Shown here piece after piece: positions 42,867-53,100 of a stretch of DNA of 64,000 nt. Each line of letters starts with the position of its first letter. Within the stretch, counting starts at the first letter, position 1. This stretch comes from Prevotella sp. (GTDB taxonomy: Bacteria > Bacteroidota > Bacteroidia > Bacteroidales > Bacteroidaceae). The DNA lies in NCBI GenBank assembly GCA_017619375.1, contig JAFZSL010000075.1, forward strand, positions 62,001 to 126,000, given 5' to 3'. The translations under genes were made by a program, and so were the position numbers. Under the pieces are notes generated by a model. The model saw nothing but the letters and a program-made list of their open reading frames with translations. It was not told the origin of the DNA and did not search any database.

Positions 42867-44378
42867 ATGAGTATACTGACTATTTTCGTTGTCATTCCCG
42901 TGCTCATGCTGCTGGGCTTGTGGCTCGCACGCACGCTCAACCAAGTACGCACGGTGATGGTGGTGGGAGCCTCCCTCCTGTTGGCATTGTCCATCTACCT
43001 GACCATTGATTTCATTCACTTGAGGCAAAGCCATCCGGCCGACCTCGAGCCGATGCTCTATACGGCAAGCGTGGAGTGGTTCAAGCCGCTGCACATCTGC
43101 TACTCCGTGGGTGTCGACGGCATTTCCGTTGTCATGCTGCTCCTCTCGAGCATCATCGTCTTCACCGGAACCTTCGCCTCATGGCAGCTGAAGCCGCTCA
43201 CCAAGGAGTATTTCCTCTGGTTCACCCTCCTCAGTTCGGGTGTCTACGGATTCTTCATCTGCACCGACATGTTCACCATGTTCATGTTCTACGAGGTGGC
43301 CCTCATCCCCATGTACCTGCTCATCGGCGTGTGGGGTAGTGGCGCCAAGGAGTACTCGGCCATGAAGCTTACTTTGATGCTCATGGGCGGCTCGGCCTTG
43401 CTCATCCTGGGCATCCTGGGCATCTACTTCTTCAGCGGGGCTTCCACGATGAACGTCATAGAGATTGCGAGGAACAATGCGCTGCCGGGGATGGAAATCG
43501 ACCACCACGTGCAGAACATCCTCTTCCCGTTCGTGTTCATCGGTTTCGGCGTGTTGGGAGCGCTCTTCCCGTTCCACACATGGAGCCCCGATGGTCATGC
43601 TTCGGCCCCGACGGCTGTCTCCATGCTCCATGCCGGCGTGCTGATGAAGTTGGGCGGCTATGGTTGTTTCCGCATCGCCATGTTCCTCCTGCCCCATGCA
43701 GCACAGGAACTGTCGTGGATATTCATCATCCTCACCACCATCTCGGTGGTATATGGAGCGTTGTCCGCCTGTGTGCAGACCGATTTGAAGTACATCAATG
43801 CATACTCGTCGGTGTCGCACTGCGGACTCGTGCTCTTCGCCATCCTCATGATGACACGCACGTCTTGCACGGGCGCCATCATCCAGATGCTGTCCCACGG
43901 TCTCATGACGGCCCTCTTCTTCGCCCTCATCGGCATGATCTACGGACGCACTCACACCCGTGACGTGCGCAAGTTGGGAGGACTGATGAAAATCATGCCT
44001 TTCCTTGCCGTGGGCTATGTGCTGGCAGGTCTCGCCAACTTGGGACTGCCGGGCTTCTCGGGCTTCGTGGCTGAGATGACCATCTTCGTGGGTTCGTTTG
44101 AGAACAACGACGTGTTCCACCGCACGGCCACCATCATCGCCTGCGGCTCCATCGTCGTCACCGCGGTCTACATCCTCCGCGTGGTGGGCAAGATCCTCTA
44201 CCAGAAGGTGGCCGACCCGCACTACGAGCAACTCACCGACGCCACATGGGACGAGCGGGTGGCTGTATGCTGCCTCATCTTCTGCGTGGCAGGCCTGGGC
44301 CTTTTCCCACTCTGGGCCAGCAACGTCATCAACGACGCCGTGGCACCCATCCTCACTGTCATTAATCCATCATTCTGA
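42867..44378 (+). CDS. nuoM: NADH-quinone oxidoreductase subunit M
   Basis: A 503-residue antiporter-like subunit with about 14 helices; conserved FYEVALIPMYLLIGVWG and HTWSPDGHASAPTAVSML are visible. It starts 12 bp after nuoL and ends 5 bp before nuoN. Confidence 0.95.
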   Translation: MSILTIFVVIPVLMLLGLWLARTLNQVRTVMVVGASLLLALSIYLTIDFIHLRQSHPADLEPMLYTASVEWFKPLHICYSVGVDGISVVMLLLSSIIVFTGTFASWQLKPLTKEYFLWFTLLSSGVYGFFICTDMFTMFMFYEVALIPMYLLIGVWGSGAKEYSAMKLTLMLMGGSALLILGILGIYFFSGASTMNVIEIARNNALPGMEIDHHVQNILFPFVFIGFGVLGALFPFHTWSPDGHASAPTAVSMLHAGVLMKLGGYGCFRIAMFLLPHAAQELSWIFIILTTISVVYGALSACVQTDLKYINAYSSVSHCGLVLFAILMMTRTSCTGAIIQMLSHGLMTALFFALIGMIYGRTHTRDVRKLGGLMKIMPFLAVGYVLAGLANLGLPGFSGFVAEMTIFVGSFENNDVFHRTATIIACGSIVVTAVYILRVVGKILYQKVADPHYEQLTDATWDERVAVCCLIFCVAGLGLFPLWASNVINDAVAPILTVINPSF

Positions 44379-44383
44379 AAGTC

Positions 44384-45838
44384 ATGAATTACAGTCAATT
44401 CCTATACATGGTACCCGAGGCAGTGCTCACCGGCATCCTCGTGGTGTTGTTCATCGCAGACTTCGCTTCTGAAAAGGATGAGCGCAGACCTTGGTTCAAC
44501 TTGTTCGCTTGCGTGCTCTTCGGCGTGCTCACTTTGGTGTGTGCGCTGCCGCTGAAGCCCAAGACGGCTTTCGGAGGGATGTATGTCACCAACGACGCCG
44601 TGAGCGTCATGAAAGCCATCCTCGCCCTGGCGTCTCTCGTCGTCGTCATCATGAGCCGGCAATGGATTTCCAAGAAGGAGAGCAGGCACCGCGAGGGTGA
44701 GTTCTACATGCTCGTGGCTTCCACCTTGCTGGGCATGTTCATGATGATGTCGTCAGGACATTTCCTCTTGTTCTATCTCGGATTGGAAATGGCCTCCATC
44801 CCCATGGCGTGCCTCGTGGCACTCGACAAGCACCGCAACAACTCGGCCGAGGGTGCCGCCAAGTACATCCTCACGGCGGCCTTCTCCAGCGGTGTGATGC
44901 TCTTTGGACTGTCCTTCATCTATGGCGCCTGCGGGACGCTCTATTTCGGCGACGTGGCAGCCAACCTGAATGTCAGCTACCTCACAGTCATGGGCATGGT
45001 GTTCTTCTTCAGCGGACTGGGCTTCAAAATCTCTCTCGTTCCCTTCCACTTCTGGACGGCTGACACCTACGAGGGTGCACCGACAGTGGTGACCGGTTAC
45101 CTGAGCGTGGTGTCGAAGGGTGCTGCAGCATTCACCTTCGCAGCCATCCTCTTCAAGGTGTTCCCGGCGCTGTACAACGAGTGGCACTATTTCCTCTACA
45201 TCGTCATCGTGCTGAGTATCACGGTTGCAAACCTGTTTGCCATCAGGCAGAAGGACCTCAAGCGATTCATGGCGTTCAGCTCCATCTCCCAGGCGGGATA
45301 CATCATGCTGGCCATCACGGGTGAGCAGACGATGGGCATCACGGCCCTCTCGTTCTACATCCTCGTCTATGTCGTGGCCAACCTTGCTGTGTTCTCCGTC
45401 ATCAGCGTGGTGGAACAAAACAACGGCGGCGTCACCAACATGGATGCTTACGACGGCTTCTACACCACCAACCCGAAACTGTCGTTCCTCATGACATTGG
45501 CGCTCTTCTCATTGGCGGGCATTCCACCATTCGCCGGTATGTTCAGCAAGTTCTTCGTCTTCATGTCGGGCGTGAGTGGCCACACCTTCGACACACGCAT
45601 CGGTGTGTTGGCCTACATCGTCGTCTTCATCGCGTTGGTCAACACGGTGGTGAGCCTTTACTACTATTTGCTCATCGTCAAGGCCATGTACATCAAGAAG
45701 ACCGAGAAGCCGCTGCCCACCTTCAAGAGCGACAAGAACACCAAACTCGCCCTCGCCATCTGCACCGCGGGCATCGCTGCTTTCGGCATCCTCAGTTGCA
45801 TCTACGAATGGATATACAACGCAGCAGACAAGTTCTGA
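44384..45838 (+). CDS. nuoN: NADH-quinone oxidoreductase subunit N
   Basis: A 484-residue antiporter-like subunit with about 14 helices, including FYLGLEMASIPMACLVALDK and the HFWTADTYEGAPT region. It is the last gene of the nuo operon and is followed by a strong terminator. No nuoE, nuoF or nuoG occurs anywhere in the cluster. Confidence 0.95.
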   Translation: MNYSQFLYMVPEAVLTGILVVLFIADFASEKDERRPWFNLFACVLFGVLTLVCALPLKPKTAFGGMYVTNDAVSVMKAILALASLVVVIMSRQWISKKESRHREGEFYMLVASTLLGMFMMMSSGHFLLFYLGLEMASIPMACLVALDKHRNNSAEGAAKYILTAAFSSGVMLFGLSFIYGACGTLYFGDVAANLNVSYLTVMGMVFFFSGLGFKISLVPFHFWTADTYEGAPTVVTGYLSVVSKGAAAFTFAAILFKVFPALYNEWHYFLYIVIVLSITVANLFAIRQKDLKRFMAFSSISQAGYIMLAITGEQTMGITALSFYILVYVVANLAVFSVISVVEQNNGGVTNMDAYDGFYTTNPKLSFLMTLALFSLAGIPPFAGMFSKFFVFMSGVSGHTFDTRIGVLAYIVVFIALVNTVVSLYYYLLIVKAMYIKKTEKPLPTFKSDKNTKLALAICTAGIAAFGILSCIYEWIYNAADKF

Positions 45839-45888
45839 TTCTTGAAGTTGGAGCAAGACATTTGCTTCAGACGATATAAAGAACAATC

Positions 45889-45918
45889 AAAAAGGCAGCC
45901 TCGGCTGCCTTTTTTTTG
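45889..45918 (+). terminator. nuo operon terminator
   Basis: AAAAAGGCAGCC pairs with GGCTGCCTTTTT around a two-base loop, followed by more T. This is an intrinsic terminator usable from both sides. Confidence 0.85.
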
Positions 45919-46138
45919 ATGATGATGGAAAGAATGTGAGTACCTTGCCAAAATCTTTAATCAACATCATTTTAAATGATTTTAGAGCCTTTTGTGAAAA
46001 TCTTGTAGGAAAGACCAATGTTGGTCATTTTTTTGTGTATTTTTGCAAAAACCTTTTCAACAATCAAACACTGTGTTTGGAGCAGTATGCATGGAGACGT
46101 GAAGTATGCCGTCACCATCTTGCCCAACCTTGTCAGTC

Positions 46139-47665
46139 ATGAGAGTCAACGGCCCCATCCAACTATTTCCCCTCCTGCGTGTTGCGGCATGCATGGCATT
46201 GGGCATCTTCCTCGGTTATGAGATGCGAGGAGCGATGCCTGAATGGGTGTGGATAGGCCTTTTGGTCATCTCCTTGTCATGCACCATGGTGTCGAGGAAG
46301 CACGATGTGCTGCAAGGGGTGTTGATTTGCTTTACCCTCCTTTTTCTTGGTGGCACCTTGGCCGTCAGGCAAAGTAGGCAGTTGGAAAGGCCGTTGCCGG
46401 AAGATGCCATCACCTATCGGGCGGTGGTGGCCACGCAACCGCAGGAGCGAGGAAAAGTGGTGCGCATGGACCTTTGGCTCCTTGAAGGCGATGATGCCCC
46501 ACGGAAGGTGAAAGCCTCGTTGCTCAAGGACACCCTCGTAAAGAGATACCAGCAGTTGAACGTGGGCGACGGCATCATCGCCACCTCGCGTATGCAGAAG
46601 CCTGAGAATTATTACAAATCCCATTTCAACTATCCCCTCTATCTTCGCTGCCATGGCTTCACCGCCACCACATTCATTCTGCCCGATGAATGGCGGAAGG
46701 CATCCCTCAGCCTGGAGAGCCTCTCACACCTCGACCGCACCATCCTGGCGGCCATGCGCTTCCGGCAGGCTACCCTGCGCCGCTACCTCACTCTGGGCTT
46801 GGACAACGAGGAGATGGCGGTAGCCGTGGCGATGGCGATGGGCGATAAGACACGTCTCACCAACGACCTGCGCGATATCTATTCCATCTCAGGCGCCTCG
46901 CACGTGCTCGCCCTCTCAGGATTGCATCTCGGCATCATCTACGTATTGCTTTCGCTCGTCCTTGGTGTCAGGAGGCGGGGTGCACTCCGCGAGATGGTTG
47001 TCATCCTCGGCATCTGGTGTTACGCCATCTTCACTGGTCTGTCACCCTCGGTGACGAGAGCCGCCATCATGATCACCATCTATGCCGCCGTGGGTCTGCT
47101 GCGACGCGACCGTATGTCGCTCAATGCCTTGGCGCTCACCGCCCTCATCATGATGGTGTGCAACCCGCTCTGTCTCTACGATGTGGGATTCCAGATGTCG
47201 TTCATGGCTGTTTTCGCCATCCTGGTGTGCTACAAACCCGTCAGCAGGCTCGTCCCAACAGAATTCCTTCAAAGGCACAGGGTGGTGAAATGGGTGTGGG
47301 CATTAGTGGTTGTTTCATGTTGTGCGCAGTTGGGCACCGCTCCGCTTACGGCCTATTATTTCGGTCGCTTCTCCGTCTATTTCCTGCTCACCAATTTCGT
47401 CGTGGTGCCATTGGCCACCATCGTCCTTTACCTCACTGCAGCCATGTTGGTGGCGGCGTTGGTGCCTTCACTCCTGCCATGGGTGGCAAAGGCGCTCGCC
47501 TTCGTGGTTACCTTGCAGACAGCAATGGCCAGATGGGTGTCCGGCCTGCCCGGGGCGAGTGTGGAGGGCATCGACATCAACCGCCTTCAGCTTTTCCTGG
47601 TCTATGTTGTCATCACAGCCCTTGGATACGTGGCGTGGCATTTCCTAAGGACCAAAAACAGGTAG
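46139..47665 (+). CDS. ComEC/Rec2-family membrane protein (competence domain)
   Basis: A 508-residue polytopic protein with an N-terminal DUF4131-like region and the ComEC/Rec2 core (SGASHVLALSGLHLGIIY, then FTGLSPSVTRAAIMI). This channel moves single-stranded DNA across the inner membrane in transformation. The C-terminal metallo-hydrolase domain of longer ComEC proteins is absent. The Met at 46139 is chosen, though a Met at 46106 is also in frame. A TATTTTTG box lies at 46038-46045. It ends before an AT-rich spacer. Confidence 0.85.
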   Translation: MRVNGPIQLFPLLRVAACMALGIFLGYEMRGAMPEWVWIGLLVISLSCTMVSRKHDVLQGVLICFTLLFLGGTLAVRQSRQLERPLPEDAITYRAVVATQPQERGKVVRMDLWLLEGDDAPRKVKASLLKDTLVKRYQQLNVGDGIIATSRMQKPENYYKSHFNYPLYLRCHGFTATTFILPDEWRKASLSLESLSHLDRTILAAMRFRQATLRRYLTLGLDNEEMAVAVAMAMGDKTRLTNDLRDIYSISGASHVLALSGLHLGIIYVLLSLVLGVRRRGALREMVVILGIWCYAIFTGLSPSVTRAAIMITIYAAVGLLRRDRMSLNALALTALIMMVCNPLCLYDVGFQMSFMAVFAILVCYKPVSRLVPTEFLQRHRVVKWVWALVVVSCCAQLGTAPLTAYYFGRFSVYFLLTNFVVVPLATIVLYLTAAMLVAALVPSLLPWVAKALAFVVTLQTAMARWVSGLPGASVEGIDINRLQLFLVYVVITALGYVAWHFLRTKNR

Positions 47666-47849
47666 GCGGAGACATTTCATTATCATTGTTGTTTGAAATG
47701 TCGGTTTCTTTGTTTGATTTGTCTTATTAAGGTTAGATTTGTCTTTCAAATGATAAGACTAATATGTATTTTTATTATTTTTGTCGATAATAGAAACCCT
47801 AACCTAAAGGCTTTACCCGACGCCTTACCTTGATAATTAGCAAACTACA

Positions 47850-48485
47850 ATGAAAAGAAAGACTTTCTTCATGCTGCTTTTGGCGGCATGCTTTGTGCTT
47901 CCCATAAGTGCACAACGCAAGATGGACGTACTCAGTCGAGGACTCGTAGCCGTGAAGACAGGCAATGGAGTGTTCCTCAGTTGGAGACGATTGGGAGAAG
48001 AGTACTATGACGTGACCTACAACGTCTATCGAAATGGTGTGAAACTCAACGACACACCGCTCATCGTGTCCAACTACACCGATACGGGAGGCACAAAAAC
48101 CAGTTCCTACACCGTGAAGGCCGTGGTGAGAGGGGTGGAACAGGCGGCATCGAAAGCCGTCACACCATGGGATGGTTACGTATACTCTTCCTCTTGGTCG
48201 GGCTATTTCGACATCCCCTTGGCCAAGGTGTATGACAATGCGGGCAACGACATCACTTCCACATACATCGCCAACGATGCCGAGGTGGCCGACCTCGACG
48301 GAGACGGCGAGATGGAGGTCATCATCAAGCGCATCAGCACGAAAGATGCCAACGACCTCTACGTCAGCCGCACCGACGGGGCATACGACCGCTTCGATGC
48401 CTACAAGCTAGAAGATATATTAGGAGCTAAAAAGAGCTGGGTTGGTATTCAGCCCAGCTCTTTTTGTAGAAATAGTGAGGTGTAG
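47850..48485 (+). pseudogene. Truncated rhamnogalacturonan lyase (PL11-like)
   Basis: The first about 185 residues match the N-terminal half of PL11 lyases that cleave the pectin backbone: signal peptide (1-21), a fibronectin-like part with WRRLGEEYYDVTYNVYRNG, and the first propeller blade with VADLDGDGEMEVIIKR. Homology stops near residue 186 (AYKL), after which the frame runs into the uvrA 3' hairpin and ends within uvrA at 48485. PL11 enzymes are about 600 residues, so about two thirds and the catalytic parts are missing. The fragment is probably inactive. Confidence 0.8.
48429..48465 (-). terminator. uvrA terminator overlapping its last codons
   Basis: AAAAAGAGCTGGG (48429-48441) pairs with CCCAGCTCTTTTT (48453-48465). 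The right arm encodes the last residues of UvrA and the stop sits in the loop. On the minus strand it is followed by a T-run. It would also stop plus-strand transcripts from the lyase fragment. Confidence 0.8.
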
Positions 48486-51274
48486 CCCTTTCCGCTGGCC
48501 GCCACCTCCTCTGGCGTGCCGGTGCACACTACATGACCGCCGCCACGGCCGCCGTCTGGCCCCATGTCGATAATGTGGTCGGCCAGTTTGATGACATCGA
48601 GGTTGTGCTCGATGACGATGACGGTGTTGCCACGGTCCACCAGACGTTGGAGGACGTCCATGAGAATGCGGATGTCCTCGAAATGCAATCCCGTGGTGGG
48701 CTCGTCGAGGATATAGAGTGTCTTTCCTGTGTCGCGCTTGGAGAGTTCCGTAGCCAGTTTCACGCGCTGGCTTTCTCCTCCGGATAGCGTGGTGGAGGGT
48801 TGTCCCAGTTTGACATAGCCCAGTCCTACGTCCTGCATGGTCTTGATTTTGTGCAGGATGTTGGGCACGTTCTCAAAGAACTCCACTGCTTGGTTGATGG
48901 TCATGTCAAGCACATCGGCGATGGACTTGCCCTTGTATCTCACTTCCAACGTTTCCCGGTTGTAGCGTTTGCCATGGCATATTTCACAAGGCACCATCAC
49001 GTCGGGGAGGAAATTCATCTCGATGTTGCGGTAGCCGTTGCCGCCGCAGTTCTCACAGCGACCGCCTTTCACGTTGAAAGAAAAGCGCCCTGGCTTGTAG
49101 CCGCGTATTTTCGCTTCTGGCAAGCCTACGAAGAGGGAGCGGATGTCGCCGAACACCCCTGTGTAGGTGGCGGGGTTCGACCTTGGCGTGCGTCCGATGG
49201 GCGACTGGTCCACGTTCACCACCTTGTCCACCAACTTGATGCCTTCGATGCTGTCGTAGGCCATGGGGGCTTTCAGCGAACGGTAGAATTGTTGGGAGAG
49301 GATGGGTTGCAATGTCTCGTTCACCAATGTTGACTTGCCTGAACCGCTGACACCTGTCACCACAATGAGTTTTCCCAAGGGGAATTCCACATCGACGCTC
49401 CTGAGGTTGTTCCCCTTGGCTCCCCTGAGCCATAGGCTGTTGCCGTTTCCCTTGCGGCGGTGGTCGGGCAGGGGGATGTGCTTCTCACCATTGAGGTATT
49501 GGCTGGTGATGGTGTGTTCTCGCAACATGGCTTCCGTGGGTCCTTGGAAAACCACCTCGCCGCCTTTGCGACCCGCCTCGGGACCGATGTCCACGATGTA
49601 GTCGGCGGAGAGCATCATCTCCTTGTCGTGTTCCACCACGATGACGGTGTTGCCGATGTCGCGTAATTGCTTGAGACTGGCGATGAGCTTGTCATTGTCG
49701 CGTTGGTGAAGGCCGATGCTGGGCTCGTCGAGGATGTAGAGCACGTTGACCAGTTGCGAACCTATTTGCGTGGCCAGGCGGATGCGCTGGCTCTCTCCTC
49801 CCGATAGGGTGGATGACTGACGGTTGAGGGAGAGGTAGTCAAGTCCTACTTCAAGCAGGAAGTCAAGGCGTGTGCGGATTTCCTTGAGGATTTCTGTTGC
49901 TATCTTACCTTCCTTCTTCCCAAGGTGTTGCTCGGCTTCATCGAGCCATTCCCGCAACTGGCTGATGTCCAGGTCGGAGGCCTCTGCGATGTTCTTGTCC
50001 CAAATGCGGAACGAGCGTGCCTCTATGTTGAGGCGCTGGCCCTTGCATTCCGGACAGGTGCATGTGGCAAGGAATTGGTCCGCCCATTTCTGTCCGCTGG
50101 CACTGTCGTCGTTCTCCATCACTTGACGGAGGTATTTGATGACGCCGTTGAATGGAACGAAATAGTCGCTGGACGTGTGGACGAGTTCTCTTGGTATGCG
50201 CACGTTGTTGAGCGTGCCGTAGAGCACTTCGGCAAGGGCTTCCTCGGGGATGTCGGCAACTGCGGTTTTCACCGTGCAACCCACCTTTTGCAAGATGGCG
50301 TCGATTTGCCAGAAAATCATCTGGTTCTTGTATTTCCCCAATGGGACGATGGCACCCTCTGCGATGGAGAGGCTGCGGTCGGGAATCACCTTGGCCAGGT
50401 CAATCTGGTTGATGTATCCCAATCCTTTGCAGTGTGGGCAGGCTCCCTCGGGAGAATTGAATGAGAAGCGGTTGGGGGCCGGGTCGGAATAGGAGACGCC
50501 GGTGGTGGGGCACATCAGACGCTTGGAGTAGTTGCGCAGGGTGTCGTCGGTCTTGTCGAGAATCATCACGATGCCTTCTCCTTGGCGCATGGCGGTGTCC
50601 ACGCTGCGGCGCAGGCGGTCGTCGTCCTTGCCTTGCACCTTCAACTTGTCCACCACCACCTCGATGTTGTGGTTCTTGTAGCGGTCCACCTTCATCCCTC
50701 GTTCTATCTCAAGTATTTCGCCGTCTACGCGGATGTAAAGGTAACCTTTGCGGCGCATGCTCTCGAAAAGTTCGCGGTAATGGCCTTTGCGCTGCCTGAC
50801 AAGGGGCGCGAGGATGTAGATGGCGTGCCCCTCGTAGCGTGTGAGAATCATCTCGAGCACCTTTTCCTCGGTGTATTTCACCATCTCTTCGCCCGTGTGA
50901 TAGCTGTAGGCGGTGCCGGCACGTGCCCATAGCAAGCGCATGAAGTCGTAAATCTCCGTGGTGGTACCGACGGTGGAGCGGGGGTTCTTGTTGGTGGTCT
51001 TCTGCTCAATGCTGATGACAGGACTCAGACCGGTGATCTTGTCCACGTCGGGGCGTTCCAGCCCTCCGAGGAAATTCCGTGCGTAGGCAGAGAAGGTCTC
51101 AATATATCGGCGCTGGCCCTCGGCATAGATGGTGTCGAAGGCAAGTGATGACTTGCCCGACCCTGAGAGGCCGGTAATCACTGTCAGACTGCCTCGGGGG
51201 ATTTCCACATCGATGTTTTTCAGGTTGTGGACACGGGCGCCCCATACATTGATTTTTTCGTCTTCCCGCTGCAT
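48449..51274 (-). CDS. uvrA: UvrABC system protein A
   Basis: A 941-residue ABC-type ATPase that finds bulky DNA lesions in nucleotide-excision repair. Two Walker A motifs are present ([15 protein letters not shown] and [15 protein letters not shown]), each with its signature TLSGGESQR. The zinc modules CPHCKGLG and CENCGGNGY...CEICHGKRY, plus CPECKGQR, are present. Length is normal. The 3' end forms part of the terminator. It lies upstream on the minus strand of the truncated lyase and appears monocistronic. Confidence 0.97.
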   Translation of the reverse strand: MQREDEKINVWGARVHNLKNIDVEIPRGSLTVITGLSGSGKSSLAFDTIYAEGQRRYIETFSAYARNFLGGLERPDVDKITGLSPVISIEQKTTNKNPRSTVGTTTEIYDFMRLLWARAGTAYSYHTGEEMVKYTEEKVLEMILTRYEGHAIYILAPLVRQRKGHYRELFESMRRKGYLYIRVDGEILEIERGMKVDRYKNHNIEVVVDKLKVQGKDDDRLRRSVDTAMRQGEGIVMILDKTDDTLRNYSKRLMCPTTGVSYSDPAPNRFSFNSPEGACPHCKGLGYINQIDLAKVIPDRSLSIAEGAIVPLGKYKNQMIFWQIDAILQKVGCTVKTAVADIPEEALAEVLYGTLNNVRIPRELVHTSSDYFVPFNGVIKYLRQVMENDDSASGQKWADQFLATCTCPECKGQRLNIEARSFRIWDKNIAEASDLDISQLREWLDEAEQHLGKKEGKIATEILKEIRTRLDFLLEVGLDYLSLNRQSSTLSGGESQRIRLATQIGSQLVNVLYILDEPSIGLHQRDNDKLIASLKQLRDIGNTVIVVEHDKEMMLSADYIVDIGPEAGRKGGEVVFQGPTEAMLREHTITSQYLNGEKHIPLPDHRRKGNGNSLWLRGAKGNNLRSVDVEFPLGKLIVVTGVSGSGKSTLVNETLQPILSQQFYRSLKAPMAYDSIEGIKLVDKVVNVDQSPIGRTPRSNPATYTGVFGDIRSLFVGLPEAKIRGYKPGRFSFNVKGGRCENCGGNGYRNIEMNFLPDVMVPCEICHGKRYNRETLEVRYKGKSIADVLDMTINQAVEFFENVPNILHKIKTMQDVGLGYVKLGQPSTTLSGGESQRVKLATELSKRDTGKTLYILDEPTTGLHFEDIRILMDVLQRLVDRGNTVIVIEHNLDVIKLADHIIDMGPDGGRGGGHVVCTGTPEEVAASGKGYTSLFLQKELG

Positions 51275-51313
51275 TGTTCTCCTTTTACTATTCTAACACG
51301 CTGTCATTCTTTC

Positions 51314-51377
51314 AAGGTCGGTCCTAAGGTCCTTAAGGTTTAAGGTCCTTAGGGCTTTTGGGGTCCTTGAGGTCTTT
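51314..51377. repeat. AAGGTCCTT tandem-like repeat
   Basis: AAGGTCCTT occurs twice (51327-51335 and 51342-51350), with degenerate copies (GGTCGGTCCT, GGGGTCCTT) on both sides. The unit is nearly palindromic. It lies between the CHU_C gene and uvrA. Confidence 0.5.
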
Positions 51378-51390
51378 ATTCCCTTGGGGA

Positions 51391-52122
51391 TTAGTTATCG
51401 CTGGCGGGGGTGGAGTCGGCCTTTTCAGAGAAGCCTCTCAGGAGGTTGACGTCGCGACGTATGTGGTATTTTCGTCCGTCGGCACCCTTGGCTTGTACGT
51501 CGACGAAATAGACACCTTGTCTTACGTCCTGGCCGTGGTGTGTGCCGTCCCAACCTCCGTCAGGGTCGTCCCACTCATAGATTTTCTGCCCCCAGCGGTT
51601 GAAGATGATGGCATGGAACTCCACAAGGCTTTGGTAACCTTCCTTGGCTTTGTAGATGTCATTGATACCGTCGCCGTTGGGTGAAAAGGCGTTGGGCATG
51701 TCGAGTTTGCTCTCGCTGATGGTGACACGCAAGGGATCCACTTCACTCCAATATTCATCGGTGTAGGCGATGGTATCGTTGCCTTGGGTGAAGATGGCGT
51801 AGCATACGATATGGTGGGAACCGGAGTCGGTGAAGGTGTATTCGGTGTCTTGCTCGTATCGGATGAGATAGGGCTCTTCGGACCCCGTCTCGCCTTCCTT
51901 GGTGAAACGCCATTCGTAATACTCGGTCCAACCATCGGTGTTCGAGGGGTTGGCTTGAAACCTGGCCTTCAAGGGAGCGGGGCCGGAATAATCTTCACTC
52001 GTCTCTTCCTCACCTTTGGCGTTGGTGTAGGTCGCCGAAGGGTTGATTTCCGGCACTATTTCTTGTGCACGGACGCTGGGAAGGCAGAACAATAACGCTA
52101 AGATGGTGATGATGCGTGTCAT
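51391..52122 (-). CDS. Secreted protein with CHU_C gliding-motility type C-terminal domain
   Basis: A 243-residue protein with a signal peptide (1-19), a PKD-like middle domain and a C-terminal CHU_C domain: FSPNGDGINDIYK, IFNRWGQKIYEWDDP and WDGTHHGQDVRQGVYFVDV. CHU_C domains mark type IX secretion type-B cargo in Bacteroidota, so the protein is probably exported by that route. Its function is unknown and it is short for this class. A TACCTTTG box (52147-52154) lies upstream. Confidence 0.8.
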   Translation of the reverse strand: MTRIITILALLFCLPSVRAQEIVPEINPSATYTNAKGEEETSEDYSGPAPLKARFQANPSNTDGWTEYYEWRFTKEGETGSEEPYLIRYEQDTEYTFTDSGSHHIVCYAIFTQGNDTIAYTDEYWSEVDPLRVTISESKLDMPNAFSPNGDGINDIYKAKEGYQSLVEFHAIIFNRWGQKIYEWDDPDGGWDGTHHGQDVRQGVYFVDVQAKGADGRKYHIRRDVNLLRGFSEKADSTPASDN

Positions 52123-52262
52123 GGATGATGTTTTCTTCTAAAAACGCAAAGGTAAGCAAAATAGTTTGTTTACTATTCCTCTTTAGGGATTTTTAAGGAT
52201 TGATGCAGACAGGTGTTCTTAGTGATCCTGGTTTACCTGGTATTCCTAAGGCAACAAGTGTC

Positions 52263-52865
52263 TTATATCAAGCTTTGCAGGCGTGCGATGTATTTTCCCA
52301 GGATGTCGAACTCCAGGTTGACGGTGGTTCCTATTTCGATGTGACAGAAGTTGGTGTTCTCCATCGTGTAAGGGATGATGGCCACTTGGAAGGTGCGCTC
52401 AGTGGGGGTGCAGACGGTGAGCGAGACACCATTGACGGTGACACTGCCCTTGTCCACGGTGAAATAGCCACGCCGTGCCATTTCGGGGGAGAAGTCGTGC
52501 TCGAAAGTGAAGTAGGTGCTGCCGTCGGCATCCTCCTTGGCGATGCAACGTGCGGTGCCGTCCACATGACCTTGTACGATGTGGCCGTCGAGTCGTCCGT
52601 TCATCAGCATGGAGCGTTCCACGTTCACCTTGTCGCCCACGGAGAGGAGACCGAGGTTGGAGCGCTCCAGCGTCTCGCGCATTGCGGTTACGGTATATTG
52701 GTCATTGTCGATGGCCACCACGGTGAGGCATACTCCGTTGTGGCTGACGCTTTGGTCGATTTTCAACTCGTTGACAAAGGAGCATGTCAGCGTGAAGTCA
52801 ACGTTGCCACCATCGCGTCTTATTGCGGTTACGGTGGCCATTTCTTCTACTATTCCGGAAAACAT
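52263..52865 (-). CDS. ribE: Riboflavin synthase, alpha chain
   Basis: A 200-residue enzyme that converts two 6,7-dimethyl-8-ribityllumazine molecules into riboflavin. Two lumazine-binding domains are visible, starting MFSGIVEEMATV and again KDEADG-like near residue 105, with GVCLTVV and GVSLTVC as the paired motifs. The start (52865) is the family start, although the frame stays open to 52898. A strong promoter is 230 bp upstream, so the mRNA has a long structured leader. No other rib gene is in the window. Confidence 0.9.
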   Translation of the reverse strand: MFSGIVEEMATVTAIRRDGGNVDFTLTCSFVNELKIDQSVSHNGVCLTVVAIDNDQYTVTAMRETLERSNLGLLSVGDKVNVERSMLMNGRLDGHIVQGHVDGTARCIAKEDADGSTYFTFEHDFSPEMARRGYFTVDKGSVTVNGVSLTVCTPTERTFQVAIIPYTMENTNFCHIEIGTTVNLEFDILGKYIARLQSLI

Positions 52866-52905
52866 GGGATAAGGCTTTTGGTGAGTGATAAGGAACAAAA
52901 AAAGA

Positions 52906-53082
52906 AGGTCGTATCGGTGATGTGATGAAAACTCCGTTTTCTAATGATTTGAGAGCTTTCCGTCTTTGTAATCCACCGGCTTTACAGCTCTCCTTTCGGA
53001 TGTGGCCCGCCATCGACAAGAGAAGTAATCTCTTTTTTTCGAAATAATTTGATGAGTATCCCGATCTAACCCGATACGACCT
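52906..53082 (-). ncRNA. Candidate structured leader RNA of ribE
   Basis: A 12-bp perfect inverted repeat closes the element: AGGTCGTATCGG at 52906-52917 and its complement at 53071-53082. Between them are four hairpins, at 52927-52941, 52951-52992, 52999-53014 and 53018-53034. On the minus strand the closing stem is followed by TTCTTTTTTT, which looks like a terminator. Conserved FMN-riboswitch sequences are not seen, so a new riboswitch, an attenuator or a stand-alone RNA are all possible. Confidence 0.5.
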
Positions 53083-53100
53083 AATGTCTCTTTCTTGGTG

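Noticed and set aside
43179-44231. 350-codon open frame antisense to nuoM
   Set aside because: Very rich in His and charged residues, with no domain, and fully inside nuoM.
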